A stretch of DNA of 64,000 bases from Legionella parisiensis (GTDB taxonomy: Bacteria; Pseudomonadota; Gammaproteobacteria; Legionellales; Legionellaceae): contig NZ_LNYQ01000013.1 of the NCBI RefSeq assembly GCF_001467945.1, positions 324,184 through 388,183 on the forward strand. The letters run 5' to 3'. The position numbers were made by a program, and so were the translations under genes. This document shows, piece after piece, positions 55,530-64,000 of this stretch. Under the pieces are notes generated by a model, which saw nothing but the letters and a program-made list of their open reading frames with translations, ran no database searches and was not told where the DNA came from. The first letter of the stretch is position 1. The number at the start of each line of letters is the position of its first letter.

Positions 55530-55988
55530 GTGAAAAAAACATATTATAATGTTTTCTTATGTCTTTTTTTAATTTCAGGTCAGATACATGCGACTGCAAC
55601 TTATCTAGGATACAGTGGCAAATGTCAATTCACGCTTACTCGAGAGAGATATGCTTATTGTTTGGAAAAAGAGATGGTTTTTTATGATAGGGAATTTAGT
55701 CATCTTTATAGTAATTTAACGCCTGAGGCATCACTCCTTGCAACGGACGCATTAGCAACTCAGATTATTGAGCCTAATTGCGATGCTATCGCAATGAAAA
55801 TTGGTGCAGGGTTGGAATATCATATTGCGTTTCGTACCTGTATGATTCATATCACTAAAGAAAAAATTGCCTGCATTAAAAGATTCATCCCCTGTCAACT
55901 ATGCTGGGGGAGAAAATTGGTTAATTCACTAAAAAAACCTTATTTATTCTTAGAGAATGTTTCGATTCATGTATCAGATCCAACGTGA
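55530..55988 (+). CDS. Small exported Cys-containing protein
   Basis: A 152-residue protein from a GTG with GGGAG 7 nt upstream. The signal peptide is VFLCLFLISGQIHA. The mature part has at least seven cysteines (GKCQFTL, AYCLEKE, PNCDAIA, RTCMIHI, IACIKRF, PCQLCW). The family is not recognised. A strong terminator follows. Confidence 0.68.
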   Translation: MKKTYYNVFLCLFLISGQIHATATYLGYSGKCQFTLTRERYAYCLEKEMVFYDREFSHLYSNLTPEASLLATDALATQIIEPNCDAIAMKIGAGLEYHIAFRTCMIHITKEKIACIKRFIPCQLCWGRKLVNSLKKPYLFLENVSIHVSDPT

Positions 55989-56039
55989 TTGTATGAATAC
56001 GTTGTCGAGAAATTTTTTGATAGGAATATGGAAACAGAC

Positions 56040-56074
56040 CCCCTCTCATGAGTGGGAGAGGGGCGGATTTTTTT
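56040..56074 (+). terminator. Rho-independent terminator
   Basis: CCCCTCTC (56040-56047) pairs with GAGAGGGG (56056-56063) and is followed by CGGA and seven T. It ends the plus-strand unit of the preceding Cys-containing protein and just touches the stop of the convergent gene. Confidence 0.88.
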
Positions 56075-56612
56075 AACTTGCTGATGAAGGCTTGGATGCA
56101 ACGGCGCTATCAGCACACGTATCAGCAACATCATCAATTTCGCTGTAATATTGTTTATCGGTCATATCATTTGATTTCTTGAGCAGTTCGACTAATTTAG
56201 GTTTAGCGCATTCGCAATAGGCAGTAATTAATTTTTTATCTTCGTCTGTTGGTTTGGGAAGAACAAGATCCCATCGGTCCTGGCAATAATCAGCAACATC
56301 ACTGTCTTTTGCTTTGCTTAAGCCAATGTCATCTTCTATAGAGTCCATCGCGTCGTGAAGCAAAGTTCTTGACATACATAATTTAGCTGCTTTTTGAAAG
56401 GCTGCTTCATTATCTAACGGTTGTTTTGCTGCACAACTGCAATATTTTTCACCGAAATTCTTAAAATCCACTTTATCTTTTGCTTCTTCTGCATGTTTCA
56501 TCCAGGCCTCAGTACAACGAGTTTGAAAGTCTTCCGCAGAATCTGCATTAACTGATAAGGAAAGCATTGTAAGAGCAAGAATACTGATCCCTCTTAAAAA
56601 AGGCCGATTCAT
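56073..56612 (-). CDS. Exported Cys-repeat protein
   Basis: A 179-residue protein with a signal peptide (ISILALTMLSLSVNA). The mature part is acidic, helical and has paired cysteine motifs (TRCTEAW, YCSCAAK, LCMSR, then YCQDRW, YCECAKP, TCADS), suggesting two similar disulfide-linked helical units. AAAGGAG precedes the ATG by 9 nt. No family is recognised. It is convergent with the gene at 55.5 kb. Confidence 0.68.
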   Translation of the reverse strand: MNRPFLRGISILALTMLSLSVNADSAEDFQTRCTEAWMKHAEEAKDKVDFKNFGEKYCSCAAKQPLDNEAAFQKAAKLCMSRTLLHDAMDSIEDDIGLSKAKDSDVADYCQDRWDLVLPKPTDEDKKLITAYCECAKPKLVELLKKSNDMTDKQYYSEIDDVADTCADSAVASKPSSAS

Positions 56613-56738
56613 AATATGTCACTCCTTTGATTGTAAATACTATTGTCTCCACATTGAGCATAGTCAATGTCATGTAGGTAATCTATAACTTTTTAAAAAT
56701 TTAGTTTTTATCTCATTTTAGCCCCAAGTCAGAATATT

Positions 56739-57101
56739 CTAATTACATAGTGCTTTTACAGCATGGGTTCCTAAGTTGGTAACTAGCGCTTTAGTGCCAG
56801 AATCTGCCAATACGGGAATTTGTTGCATGTTGGTTAAGGTCCAGACTAAATAGTCACCTTGTTTAAAGGTAGTACCATTGAATTTTCCCTTTCCACTTAT
56901 AACCTGAATAGAAATAGAGTTTTTTACGCTTGCAACCAAATGTGCTTCGCATAGCATAGAGAGTGCTTGTTTATTGGTATTCGTTAAAACAACAGGTTTA
57001 TTCGGCTCAATATTGATTTCGATTGGCGGTATTGAAGAAAAAACAGAAGTGCTGACTAAAACCAGGATGCAGGGGACTAATTTATTGGGAAATCGATTCA
57101 T
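56739..57101 (-). CDS. Small exported protein
   Basis: A 120-residue protein from the ATG at 57101 (MNRFPNKLVPC) with a signal peptide (CILVLVSTSVFS). The mature part is a beta-rich domain (VVLTNTNKQALSMLCEAHLV, SIQVISGKGKFNGTTF) with two cysteines at its ends. The function is unknown. GGAAAG upstream supports this start over the ATG at 57116. Confidence 0.65.
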   Translation of the reverse strand: MNRFPNKLVPCILVLVSTSVFSSIPPIEINIEPNKPVVLTNTNKQALSMLCEAHLVASVKNSISIQVISGKGKFNGTTFKQGDYLVWTLTNMQQIPVLADSGTKALVTNLGTHAVKALCN

Positions 57102-57308
57102 AATGGTTCTTTCCATTTTTATTGTTATGATGTGATTATAAAAATTCTGCCGTGTCGATGTTGCAGGATATTTTTGTTTTCATTTCATCAGGAAAATGCA
57201 CAGATAAAATAATTTGTTTCGAGGAAAAAATCCATATTTTGTATAAATGAGCATGAGCGGATACCCCAAAAATAAGCGATTAGGATCAGTTGTACCTATC
57301 GAGTCTGG

Positions 57309-59075
57309 TTATTGACCAATTAGGTTGGTTGGAGAAAAATCATTCTGAAGAGCATCCAAAAACTCTCTTACTGTATGTACTTCTTTATTTAAGAGTTCAT
57401 ATGCTTTACCGGTTTTAACGAACTTCCTTAACTCTTTGCCTAAATTGCCATTTCTCAATGTGGCAATATTCTCCTCGGTGAAAATAACTTTCTCACCCTG
57501 CAATGCACGCTGTACCGCCTTAACGGCGTTGCGTTTTTGGGTCAGGCTCTTCTGGATACAGGTAAAAAAATTATAGAAATATTCTTTAACTTTTCCCGAG
57601 GAATCAACTTCTTTTTCTCTATCTTCGAGATAGCCTGACAAGAGTTTATTGATGTCATATTCTCTAATTTTTTCCTTATTGCCAGCTAAAGTGTAGCCTT
57701 GGATAATCGATTTAATGGATGCTCCATGCTTGATTCGATACTCTTCAACTTTTTCATGATTACCAGCTAAAGCATAACTCTCAACAATCGCATTAACGTC
57801 TGCATTGAGGTCTCTTCGGCATTCTTCAACTTTGTCATGATTTCCCGCTGAAGCATAGCCTTGGGCTATCACATGAACAGTTTCTGGATATTTGGTTAAA
57901 TATTTTTTAACCTGTTCATGATTTTCAACCATAGCATAGCTTTGAGCAATTACATATACGTTGGCTTTATGGTCTTTCCGATACTCTTCAACCTTTTCAT
58001 AATTCTCAGCTAAAGCATAACCTTGAACAATTGCGGTAATCATTGCATTACGGAATTTTTGATCAAAGCTTGTATCAGCGAGATTTTGATAGTATTCAAT
58101 TTGGTTATAATTTCCCGCTAAAGCATAATACTTAGCAATTGCAAACAAGCTTATATTATGGTTTGTACGATATTCTTGAACTTTGGCATGATTTCCAGCT
58201 AGAGCATAGCCTTTGACAATCATTAGCGGCTTTGCACCATGCCGGGTCAGATATTCTTCGACTTTTGTATGATTTCCCGCCCTTGCATAACCTTCAGCAA
58301 TCGCATGAACACTTGCTTTATATCGTGTCCGATATTCTTCGACTTTTGCGTGATTTCCAGTGATTGCATAGCCCTGGGCAATTGCATCGATACATTCTTT
58401 ATGCTTCTTAACATATTGTTCAACCTGATGGTGATACCCTGATATTGCGTAGCCTTGGGCAATTGCACGAACACTTGCTGGGGTCTGATAGTTTTTTGTT
58501 TTTGAATGTTGTCCAGTTAAAGCATAACCTTTAGCAATGGTATTAATGTTTGCTTTATGGTGTTCCAAGTAATACAGCACTTGCTCATGATTCTCCGCAC
58601 AAGCATAGCCTTCAGCAATTGCATGAACACTGGCTTTAAATTTTTTTCTATAGTGTTCAACCTGGTCATCATTTTTTGCAAAAGCATATCCTTGGGCGAT
58701 TGCATGGACGCTTGCTTTATATTTCGCCTGATATTCTCCAACCATTAAGGTGTTTCCGGCTACAGCATAGCCTTGAGCAATAATGTCAATGCTTGCTTTA
58801 TATAGTCTGCGGTACTCATCAACTTGATCATGTTTTCCGGCCATGGCATAAGCATAGGCAATGCAATCAACGTTTGCACCGAGCTCACGTAACCATTCTA
58901 CTTGCTTAAATTGTCCTTTTATTGCTAACTCAGCCGCTGGGGTAAGTAGCGGATGATCGCTTCTTTTAGGGTCAACATGTGCTCCATTTAACCTTTTGCG
59001 TAGATCTTCTCTATCCGTTGCTTTTAATGCTGATAGGTATATATGGGAATACATAAAGTTAATCTTATAAAACAT
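57309..59075 (-). CDS. Protein of 15 tandem 27-residue solenoid repeats
   Basis: A 588-residue soluble protein. After an N-terminal segment (LLTPAAELAIKGQFKQVEWL, ankyrin-like) there are fifteen units of about 27 residues with the consensus AIAQGYALAGNHxKVEEYR plus a variable linker such as TRYKASVH. Each unit has two short helices and the set should form a curved solenoid. A C-terminal helical domain of about 100 residues (NFFTCIQKSLTQKRNAVKAV) follows. It is probably a protein-binding effector. At DNA level the units are 81-bp imperfect direct repeats. No strong ribosome site; Met1 or Met8 may be used. Confidence 0.72.
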   Translation of the reverse strand: MFYKINFMYSHIYLSALKATDREDLRKRLNGAHVDPKRSDHPLLTPAAELAIKGQFKQVEWLRELGANVDCIAYAYAMAGKHDQVDEYRRLYKASIDIIAQGYAVAGNTLMVGEYQAKYKASVHAIAQGYAFAKNDDQVEHYRKKFKASVHAIAEGYACAENHEQVLYYLEHHKANINTIAKGYALTGQHSKTKNYQTPASVRAIAQGYAISGYHHQVEQYVKKHKECIDAIAQGYAITGNHAKVEEYRTRYKASVHAIAEGYARAGNHTKVEEYLTRHGAKPLMIVKGYALAGNHAKVQEYRTNHNISLFAIAKYYALAGNYNQIEYYQNLADTSFDQKFRNAMITAIVQGYALAENYEKVEEYRKDHKANVYVIAQSYAMVENHEQVKKYLTKYPETVHVIAQGYASAGNHDKVEECRRDLNADVNAIVESYALAGNHEKVEEYRIKHGASIKSIIQGYTLAGNKEKIREYDINKLLSGYLEDREKEVDSSGKVKEYFYNFFTCIQKSLTQKRNAVKAVQRALQGEKVIFTEENIATLRNGNLGKELRKFVKTGKAYELLNKEVHTVREFLDALQNDFSPTNLIGQ

Positions 59076-59218
59076 ACTGAATCTAAATTGTACACTAAAT
59101 GACTTTATGAGTCGATTTGTGAATGAATGAAATTAATTAATTAGGATTGAAAAGTTAGAAATCCCATGTAAAATTTTCGGGTGAAAATTTTGGACTCAAA
59201 TTTATTAGGGATGATTAA

Positions 59219-59581
59219 ATGCTTAAAAAAACTCTTATCTGTGCTTTATTTTTCTTATTTTCGCTTACAGCACACAGTATGCCTGATGAAGAGAAAGCCT
59301 ATCTTGCAAATCAATGCCATGACCTGTCGCAAAAAATTGAAAAATTAAATGTTAATCAAACAAATCCTTGCTCATCTATAATACAGGAATCTGCAAAATT
59401 AGTAGAGCATAGCGGAAAATTTATCTTAAAAGAATACTGGTTTAACGCTAGAGCCAACTTGCATCGTTCCTACAGATTATTGAATGACGCGAATCAAATG
59501 ACTTGTAAAACTGCCTCTGGAATTTCTGATGCCCAAAAAGGTATTGAGGATATCTTGGAACAAATATATGGGTTGGAATAG
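59219..59581 (+). CDS. Small exported helical protein
   Basis: A 120-residue protein with a signal peptide (LICALFFLFSLTAHS) and an all-helical mature part with three cysteines (NQCHDLS, NPCSSII, MTCKTAS). Nothing else is recognised. AGGGATGA precedes the ATG. Confidence 0.65.
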   Translation: MLKKTLICALFFLFSLTAHSMPDEEKAYLANQCHDLSQKIEKLNVNQTNPCSSIIQESAKLVEHSGKFILKEYWFNARANLHRSYRLLNDANQMTCKTASGISDAQKGIEDILEQIYGLE

Positions 59582-59647
59582 AACTAATGAGAAAAAATGG
59601 TATCAATATAAGACGATGAGATGATAAGGTACTCAATGGCATGATAT

Positions 59648-59738
59648 AAAATCAAAATACTACATCCCACGCTATGCGCGAAATCCAGCGCTGCATGCAC
59701 GATTCAATGGATGCCGTGCATAAAGCACATAAGTAGAT
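59648..59738. repeat. REP-like hairpin, copy 3 (degenerate)
   Basis: TGGATGCCGTGCATAAAGCAC at 59708-59728 is identical over 21 bases to the first copy at 4268, and the 50 bases before it (ATAAAATCAAAATACTACAT) also resemble that copy. The right arm has decayed (GCACAT for GCACGG). Confidence 0.6.
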
Positions 59739-59819
59739 ACAAAAAGGCTATTTTATGTTCAAAAATTGGATGTGTTTACCCTGGATAGGATGACTAAGTC
59801 TCTAAAAAAGGAAAAACAA

Positions 59820-60419
59820 ATGAAAATTATTGTAGTTGGCGGAACTGGGTTAATAGGTGAAGCGGTATGTAAAGAGCTGAAACAACGGCACACAGTGATT
59901 ACAGTAGGGCATACTAATGGTGATTTTCAAGTTGACATTAGAGATGCTCGTTCAATCGAATTGTTATACAAATCAATAGGTTCGTTCGATGCGGTTGTAG
60001 CAGTAACGGGTGAAGTGTATTTTGAAACGTTAACTGCTTTTACTGAAGAACAGTATACTATTGGTCTGAATAGCAAATTGATGGGGCAAGTCAGGCTCGT
60101 GTTAACGGGACTTAAATACATCAATAAGGGAGGCTCCTTTACTTTAACAAGCGGTGTTTTAAGCCATGATCCAATCCTTATGGGAACGTCTGCATCTATG
60201 GTCAATGGGGCAATCGATTCTTTTGTAAAAAGCGCAGCGATTGAACTACCTCATCATCTTCGTATCAATGCAGTAAGTCCTACAGTTATCTCGGAAGCAA
60301 TGAATCGCTATGCACCTTTTTTTCGTGGTTTTGAACCGGTACCTGTCAATCGAGTTGCCTTGGCATATAGTAAAAGTGTTGAAGGAGCTCAAACGGGTAT
60401 CGTTTATTCTGTTGAGTAA
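59820..60419 (+). CDS. Short-chain dehydrogenase without the YxxxK tyrosine
   Basis: A 199-residue SDR with the nucleotide motif MKIIVVGGTGLIGEAV and TLTSGVLS holding the catalytic Ser. Where Tyr-x-x-x-Lys is expected the sequence reads SASMVNGAIDSFVKSAA, with no Tyr. This variant is seen in small SDRs of unknown role and argues against classical dehydrogenase activity. AAGGA lies 8 nt before the ATG at 59820, so the 18-residue extension is not used. Confidence 0.78.
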   Translation: MKIIVVGGTGLIGEAVCKELKQRHTVITVGHTNGDFQVDIRDARSIELLYKSIGSFDAVVAVTGEVYFETLTAFTEEQYTIGLNSKLMGQVRLVLTGLKYINKGGSFTLTSGVLSHDPILMGTSASMVNGAIDSFVKSAAIELPHHLRINAVSPTVISEAMNRYAPFFRGFEPVPVNRVALAYSKSVEGAQTGIVYSVE

Positions 60420-60496
60420 AACTCCAGAGTTCACGATATGATTGATTCCAGGGCATGCTGGAGTGACGACTTAGGTTATTGAGGAATGATGTTAAA

Positions 60497-61294
60497 ATGC
60501 AGATGAGAATGTCCCGTTTTTTTTTGTTTTCCTGTTTATTTGCAGCAAAAATTAATGCAGCTGTTCCAGTGGATTTAATGTTTCATAATAAACCCATAGA
60601 TCCTTTATGTTTTTTTAACATCGACGGAAAGACCATTGATCTGAAACAATGCGGGCAGGAAAAAGAAAAATATGTTATCAAAGGGCATAATTCCCAGCTC
60701 ATAGCACAAGGATATATTGGTTATAATTGGCAAGATCCTCAGTTTCCAGACTCAGCTGAAGGGTATAGCTATTATAGATTTTTTAACGCTGGGGAAAACC
60801 TATATTGGCTTTATACAATTAATAGCGGTGGGGGTACTGGTAATTTTACCTCCATCCATCGAGTTAAAAGGAAAAATACGGATACATTAGAGGTTGAAAC
60901 TCTGGTAGATGGTGATCGGTGTAATGGCGGCCTGCAAGATGTAGCTGAAATCAATAATCACTTAAATTTTAGCCAGAATCTTACTGCCTATGATCTTATT
61001 GCATTATCCAAAAATTTAGACCCCAAAGTTAAAGCGTATGATGATTTAGCGGCATGCGCCATTTGTTGTGTTGCTAAAGCATATTATAAAGTGAACTCAA
61101 ATATGCAACTGAAATTGAGTTATGTGGATTTAGGAGCTACTGAAGAAACCCAAGAAATGCCCGATCAGGGGGCGCTGCAGTCATGTTTTAATCACTTAAT
61201 CGCTTCTTATGTTACCGCTGGTAAAACTCAGTTAAAGCAAGATATGCTTGATGGGCTGGCAGCAAAATTTAAGCAAACATGTAAGAAAAAATAA
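60497..61294 (+). CDS. Secreted protein of unknown function
   Basis: A 265-residue protein with a signal peptide (RFFLFSCLFAAKINAAV) after MQMRMS. The mature part contains PIDPLCFFNIDGKTID, SYYRFFNAGENLYWLYTINSGGGTGNF, and a C-terminal helical segment with several Cys (CAICCVAKAYY). No domain is recognised. GAGGAA upstream supports the ATG at 60497 over a TTG at 60479. Confidence 0.65.
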   Translation: MQMRMSRFFLFSCLFAAKINAAVPVDLMFHNKPIDPLCFFNIDGKTIDLKQCGQEKEKYVIKGHNSQLIAQGYIGYNWQDPQFPDSAEGYSYYRFFNAGENLYWLYTINSGGGTGNFTSIHRVKRKNTDTLEVETLVDGDRCNGGLQDVAEINNHLNFSQNLTAYDLIALSKNLDPKVKAYDDLAACAICCVAKAYYKVNSNMQLKLSYVDLGATEETQEMPDQGALQSCFNHLIASYVTAGKTQLKQDMLDGLAAKFKQTCKKK

Positions 61295-61339
61295 ATGAAT
61301 TGTGACGTTGCTACAATCCATCTATAAAAGGAGAACTGC

Positions 61340-62110
61340 GTGCTACGTACCCTTGTTGCTCATATCTATCCGCCATTCATTTTCTTATTTTGGATAACTT
61401 TTTTTTTGATTCTCACTAAGGTGCTTTTTTCTTATAAACGCAATACGATGCATATTAATGCCGAGATGCATGGTACACGATTGGTTGTCAGCATCATAGG
61501 AGGTCTTTTTAGTATTTTCCTGGGATTTGTAACCTTTATCTCATGGACCAATTACAAAGAAGCAACAGATCTTGTCGCACAAGAGACGACCCAGATATAT
61601 ACCACTTGGGAGAATAGCAGAGGGTTTCCCTCTCCTATTTTTCAAAATATTGATAAAATGCTTCATGCTTATGTTTTATCGATACTCAACGATGAATTAT
61701 CTTCAATGAAAAAGGGGAACGCATCATCAATAACTCAAGATGCAAGTAATACTCTATACTCGGAATTCTTGAAATATCATCCAGAAGATTCATTTATCCA
61801 ATCCTTTTATAATCGAGCAATTTCCTCGTTGAATGCAGCAACTGAGACAAGAAACCAGCGTATCAATATGCTTAATGTCATTATCCCAACAGCATGGTAC
61901 TTTATGATCTTAATTGGCACATTTACGATTATTTGTGTTTCAATTTTTTTGCTGGAAGGGATTTTTGTGGAAATTTGTATTCACGTGATGCTCTGTATTT
62001 TTCTGTCCTTTTATCTCACTGCAATTATCATTTTAAGCCATCCTTTGTCGGGCTTGATTACGATTTCTAATGAACCCTATAAGGCTCTTATTTCTAAGAT
62101 GAATGCTTGA
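61340..62110 (+). CDS. DUF4239/bestrophin-like membrane protein
   Basis: A 256-residue membrane protein starting at GTG with AAAGGAG 7 nt upstream. Two helices at the N terminus and two to three at the C terminus frame a soluble middle. The segment GLFSIFLGFVTFISWTNYKE plus ATDLVAQETTQIYTTWENS is the DUF4239 pattern. The family may form a channel-like fold but its role is unknown. It lies 45 bp behind the previous gene and may be co-transcribed. Confidence 0.75.
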   Translation: MLRTLVAHIYPPFIFLFWITFFLILTKVLFSYKRNTMHINAEMHGTRLVVSIIGGLFSIFLGFVTFISWTNYKEATDLVAQETTQIYTTWENSRGFPSPIFQNIDKMLHAYVLSILNDELSSMKKGNASSITQDASNTLYSEFLKYHPEDSFIQSFYNRAISSLNAATETRNQRINMLNVIIPTAWYFMILIGTFTIICVSIFLLEGIFVEICIHVMLCIFLSFYLTAIIILSHPLSGLITISNEPYKALISKMNA

Positions 62111-62276
62111 CTTTAGTGTGTTGCCACAATAATGCTCTGGTTGATAAGAGAATTTATTGGCTAGATATTCTATTTTTATCATTTTTTTCAGTCTCTCCTT
62201 AATTTCTAATTTGAGCTATGCTTATTTCAAATAAGCCAGCGCAATATTGTGTTCTAGAGCAGGGAGAATGCCAAAA

Positions 62277-63197
62277 ATGAGTTATTTTAATGCAAAAGAT
62301 CCAGTATGCGAGACTCAAGGATGCCCCAAGCAAGTGAGCATAGCACTTATTCCACGATCAGTTGATCTTGGCGGGTTTCAAGTAGAGCGCATTTTACCAT
62401 CCAGAGAAAGAAGAACTGTAGGACCTTTTGTTTTTTGGGATCAAGCGGGGCCTAGTGAACTGCCTATGGGAGAAGGGATTGACGTGTTCCCGCACCCCCA
62501 TATTGGTTTATCAACCATGACTTATTTATTTTCTGGAAAACTGGAACATCGTGATACGCTCGGCAGTCATCAAATTATTACCCCGGGTGAGGTGAATTTG
62601 ATGACTGCTGGCCGAGGGATTGCTCATTCCGAACGTACGCCACATCAGGATCGCCTCTATCCTCAGCTTTTTTTTGGTATCCAATGTTGGCTAGCATTGC
62701 CCCTTAATAAAGAGGAAACCAATCCTTCATTTACCCATTATGATAAAAGTGCTATTCCTATACACAATGATGATAAAAATATGAGTTTGCGAATCATTGC
62801 TGGAGAATGGATGGGGTCCAAATCATCGGTTAATACTCAAAATGAGGCGCTTTTTGTTGAATGTAAACTGACGGCTCATGCCAAGTTGCTCATTCCAGCA
62901 ACAGTAGAAGAACGGGCAATCCATATTGTGAATGGTAAGATTACAATTGATGCGGTTCAATATGATGCTACAACAATGCTCATTCTTAAAACAGGGGCTG
63001 AAATCATAGTAAGGGCTACTTCGGATGTACATATGATTATTTTGGGCGGACCGGCTCTTGAACAACGGCGGTATCTTTGGTGGAATTTTGTAGCCAGTTC
63101 GAAAGAAAGAATTGAGCAGGCCAAATTGGATTGGAAGGAAGGGAAGTTTGGAAAAATACCTGGTGATGAACACGAATTCATTCCTTTGCCAGAGTAA
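62277..63197 (+). CDS. Pirin-family protein
   Basis: A 306-residue bicupin of the pirin family. The N-terminal metal site contains DVFPHPHIGLSTMTYLF, and AGRGIAHSERTP is the second signature. Bacterial pirins have quercetinase or regulatory activity. I chose the ATG at 62277 (MSYFNAKD) with GGGAG 10 nt upstream; an ATG three codons earlier is possible. It lies upstream of malic enzyme but is separated by 49 bp with its own ribosome site. Confidence 0.85.
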   Translation: MSYFNAKDPVCETQGCPKQVSIALIPRSVDLGGFQVERILPSRERRTVGPFVFWDQAGPSELPMGEGIDVFPHPHIGLSTMTYLFSGKLEHRDTLGSHQIITPGEVNLMTAGRGIAHSERTPHQDRLYPQLFFGIQCWLALPLNKEETNPSFTHYDKSAIPIHNDDKNMSLRIIAGEWMGSKSSVNTQNEALFVECKLTAHAKLLIPATVEERAIHIVNGKITIDAVQYDATTMLILKTGAEIIVRATSDVHMIILGGPALEQRRYLWWNFVASSKERIEQAKLDWKEGKFGKIPGDEHEFIPLPE

Positions 63198-63246
63198 ACC
63201 GTTTACGTTAGGCTTTAATAGGTATTCATTAAAAAGGATCTTGAAA

Positions 63247-64000
63247 ATGAAAAAATCTGATCAGGAAACTCAATATCTCAAAGATGGCAGCATCAAAACC
63301 ATATTGACAGGTTATAATCTGCTGAATAACTCTAGATTGAACAAGGGTACTGCGTTCACTAATAGTGAAAGGGATGCTTTCTCTCTTCACGGTTTGTTAC
63401 CACCACAAGTGAGTGCTTTGCATGAGCAGCAAAAACGCCGCTACGATATCTTGGCCTCATTGCCAACCTCTTTAGAAAAGTATAGTTTCTTACGCGATCT
63501 CCAAGATAACAATGAAACCCTTTTTTACTCGTTGATCATTAATAATATCGAGGGAATGTTACCCATTGTTTACACTCCCATTGTTGGTGAGGGATGCCAA
63601 AAATTTAGTGAAGTATTCCGCAAGCCTCGAGGTCTATTTCTTAGCTATCCCAATAAGAACTTGATTGATCAAATCTTTGCTCACCCACGTTATGACTTAA
63701 TTAAGTGCATCGTCGTGAGTGACGGTGAGCGTATCCTTGGTCTCGGTGATCAAGGAGCAGGTGGAATGGGAATTCCAATAGGTAAAATGGCACTCTATAC
63801 CGCTTTGGCCGGTATTCCCCCCCAATATTGTTTGCCCATTCTTCTGGATGTGGGAACAGACAATGAAGAGCGATTAGCTGATCCTCTCTATATTGGTTGG
63901 CGGCACAATCGTATTCGTGGTGCCGAGTATGACGAATTTGTTGATACATTTGTATCTGCGGTTAAGCGACGTTGGCCAAACGTTCTTCTGCAATGGGAAG
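63247..64000 (+). CDS. maeA: NAD-dependent malic enzyme, N-terminal part (cut by window edge)
   Basis: The first 251 residues of a malic enzyme that turns malate into pyruvate and CO2 with NAD. Typical stretches are RLNKGTAFTNSERDAFSLHG, RDLQDNNETLFYSLI, MLPIVYTPIVGEGCQKF (malate-binding Tyr) and VVSDGERILGLGDQGAGGMG. It resembles E. coli MaeA (SfcA). AAGGA lies before the ATG. The NAD domain lies beyond the window. Confidence 0.9.
   Translation, partial: MKKSDQETQYLKDGSIKTILTGYNLLNNSRLNKGTAFTNSERDAFSLHGLLPPQVSALHEQQKRRYDILASLPTSLEKYSFLRDLQDNNETLFYSLIINNIEGMLPIVYTPIVGEGCQKFSEVFRKPRGLFLSYPNKNLIDQIFAHPRYDLIKCIVVSDGERILGLGDQGAGGMGIPIGKMALYTALAGIPPQYCLPILLDVGTDNEERLADPLYIGWRHNRIRGAEYDEFVDTFVSAVKRRWPNVLLQWE

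Noticed and set aside
1..64000. CRISPR array, tRNA, rRNA, insertion sequence or prophage
   Set aside because: No regular spaced repeats, cloverleaf-like tRNA sequence, transposase-like protein or phage structural gene was seen on either strand.

Overview
The window reads as chromosomal DNA of a Legionella species. The DNA is AT-rich. Many genes look like eukaryote-style secreted effectors (ankyrin and other solenoid proteins, a protein kinase, a phosphatase-like enzyme, cysteine proteases, an ADP-ribosyltransferase-like protein). There are also two small RNAs of the GacA/LetA-CsrA type. No tRNA, rRNA, intact transposon, prophage or CRISPR array was seen. The species cannot be named from the sequence alone.

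Layout. 0-5.3 kb: an edge-cut gene with no in-frame ATG, a membrane-hairpin protein, an exported amine oxidase, a CE-clan protease candidate and an outer-membrane protein. 5.4-9.4 kb: a carotenoid-hydratase-like membrane protein and a coupled acetolactate-synthase-like/aldehyde dehydrogenase pair. 9.7-10.5 kb: a truncated HAD-like gene beside the first Rsm-type sRNA, with its GacA box, and a lipoprotein. 10.6-22.2 kb: mostly orphan or effector-like genes plus a spermidine-synthase-like enzyme, a vWA protein, YjbQ and a 1128-aa repeat protein. 22.2-22.7 kb: a small ORF and the second Rsm-type sRNA. 22.9-26.4 kb: a coupled pair of secreted proteins (one a seven-repeat EAR propeller) and an arylamine N-acetyltransferase. 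26.7-31.8 kb: a small HTH protein, a membrane protein, a PARG-like hydrolase next to an enterotoxin-A-like ADP-ribosyltransferase candidate, and a decayed gene. 31.8-32.9 kb: a thiamine locus in which a TPP riboswitch precedes a SemiSWEET transporter and thiamine pyrophosphokinase. 33-45 kb: an ankyrin protein, a zinc alcohol dehydrogenase, potABCD, a Bcr/CflA transporter, a MltA-like/amidase pair and an epimerase. 45-53 kb: a kinase-like effector, a class A beta-lactamase, a catalase-fold protein, a PPP-type phosphatase-like protein with an inserted coiled coil, and an orphan effector-like gene. 53-64 kb: adenine deaminase, MAPEG protein, alpha/beta hydrolase, several small secreted proteins, a 15-repeat solenoid protein, an atypical SDR, a bestrophin-like membrane protein, pirin and the start of NAD-malic enzyme.

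How it fits together. Housekeeping enzymes are interspersed with single effector-like genes, a pattern common in Legionella. The two sRNAs each carry five GGA motifs and have a GacA-type box exactly 44 nt from the -10 hexamer. They would feed the switch between replicative and transmissive states by titrating CsrA. The ADP-ribosyltransferase-like and PARG-like genes are the best candidate for an undescribed functional pair (writer and eraser). Functional calls rest on motif reading only; no database search was run.
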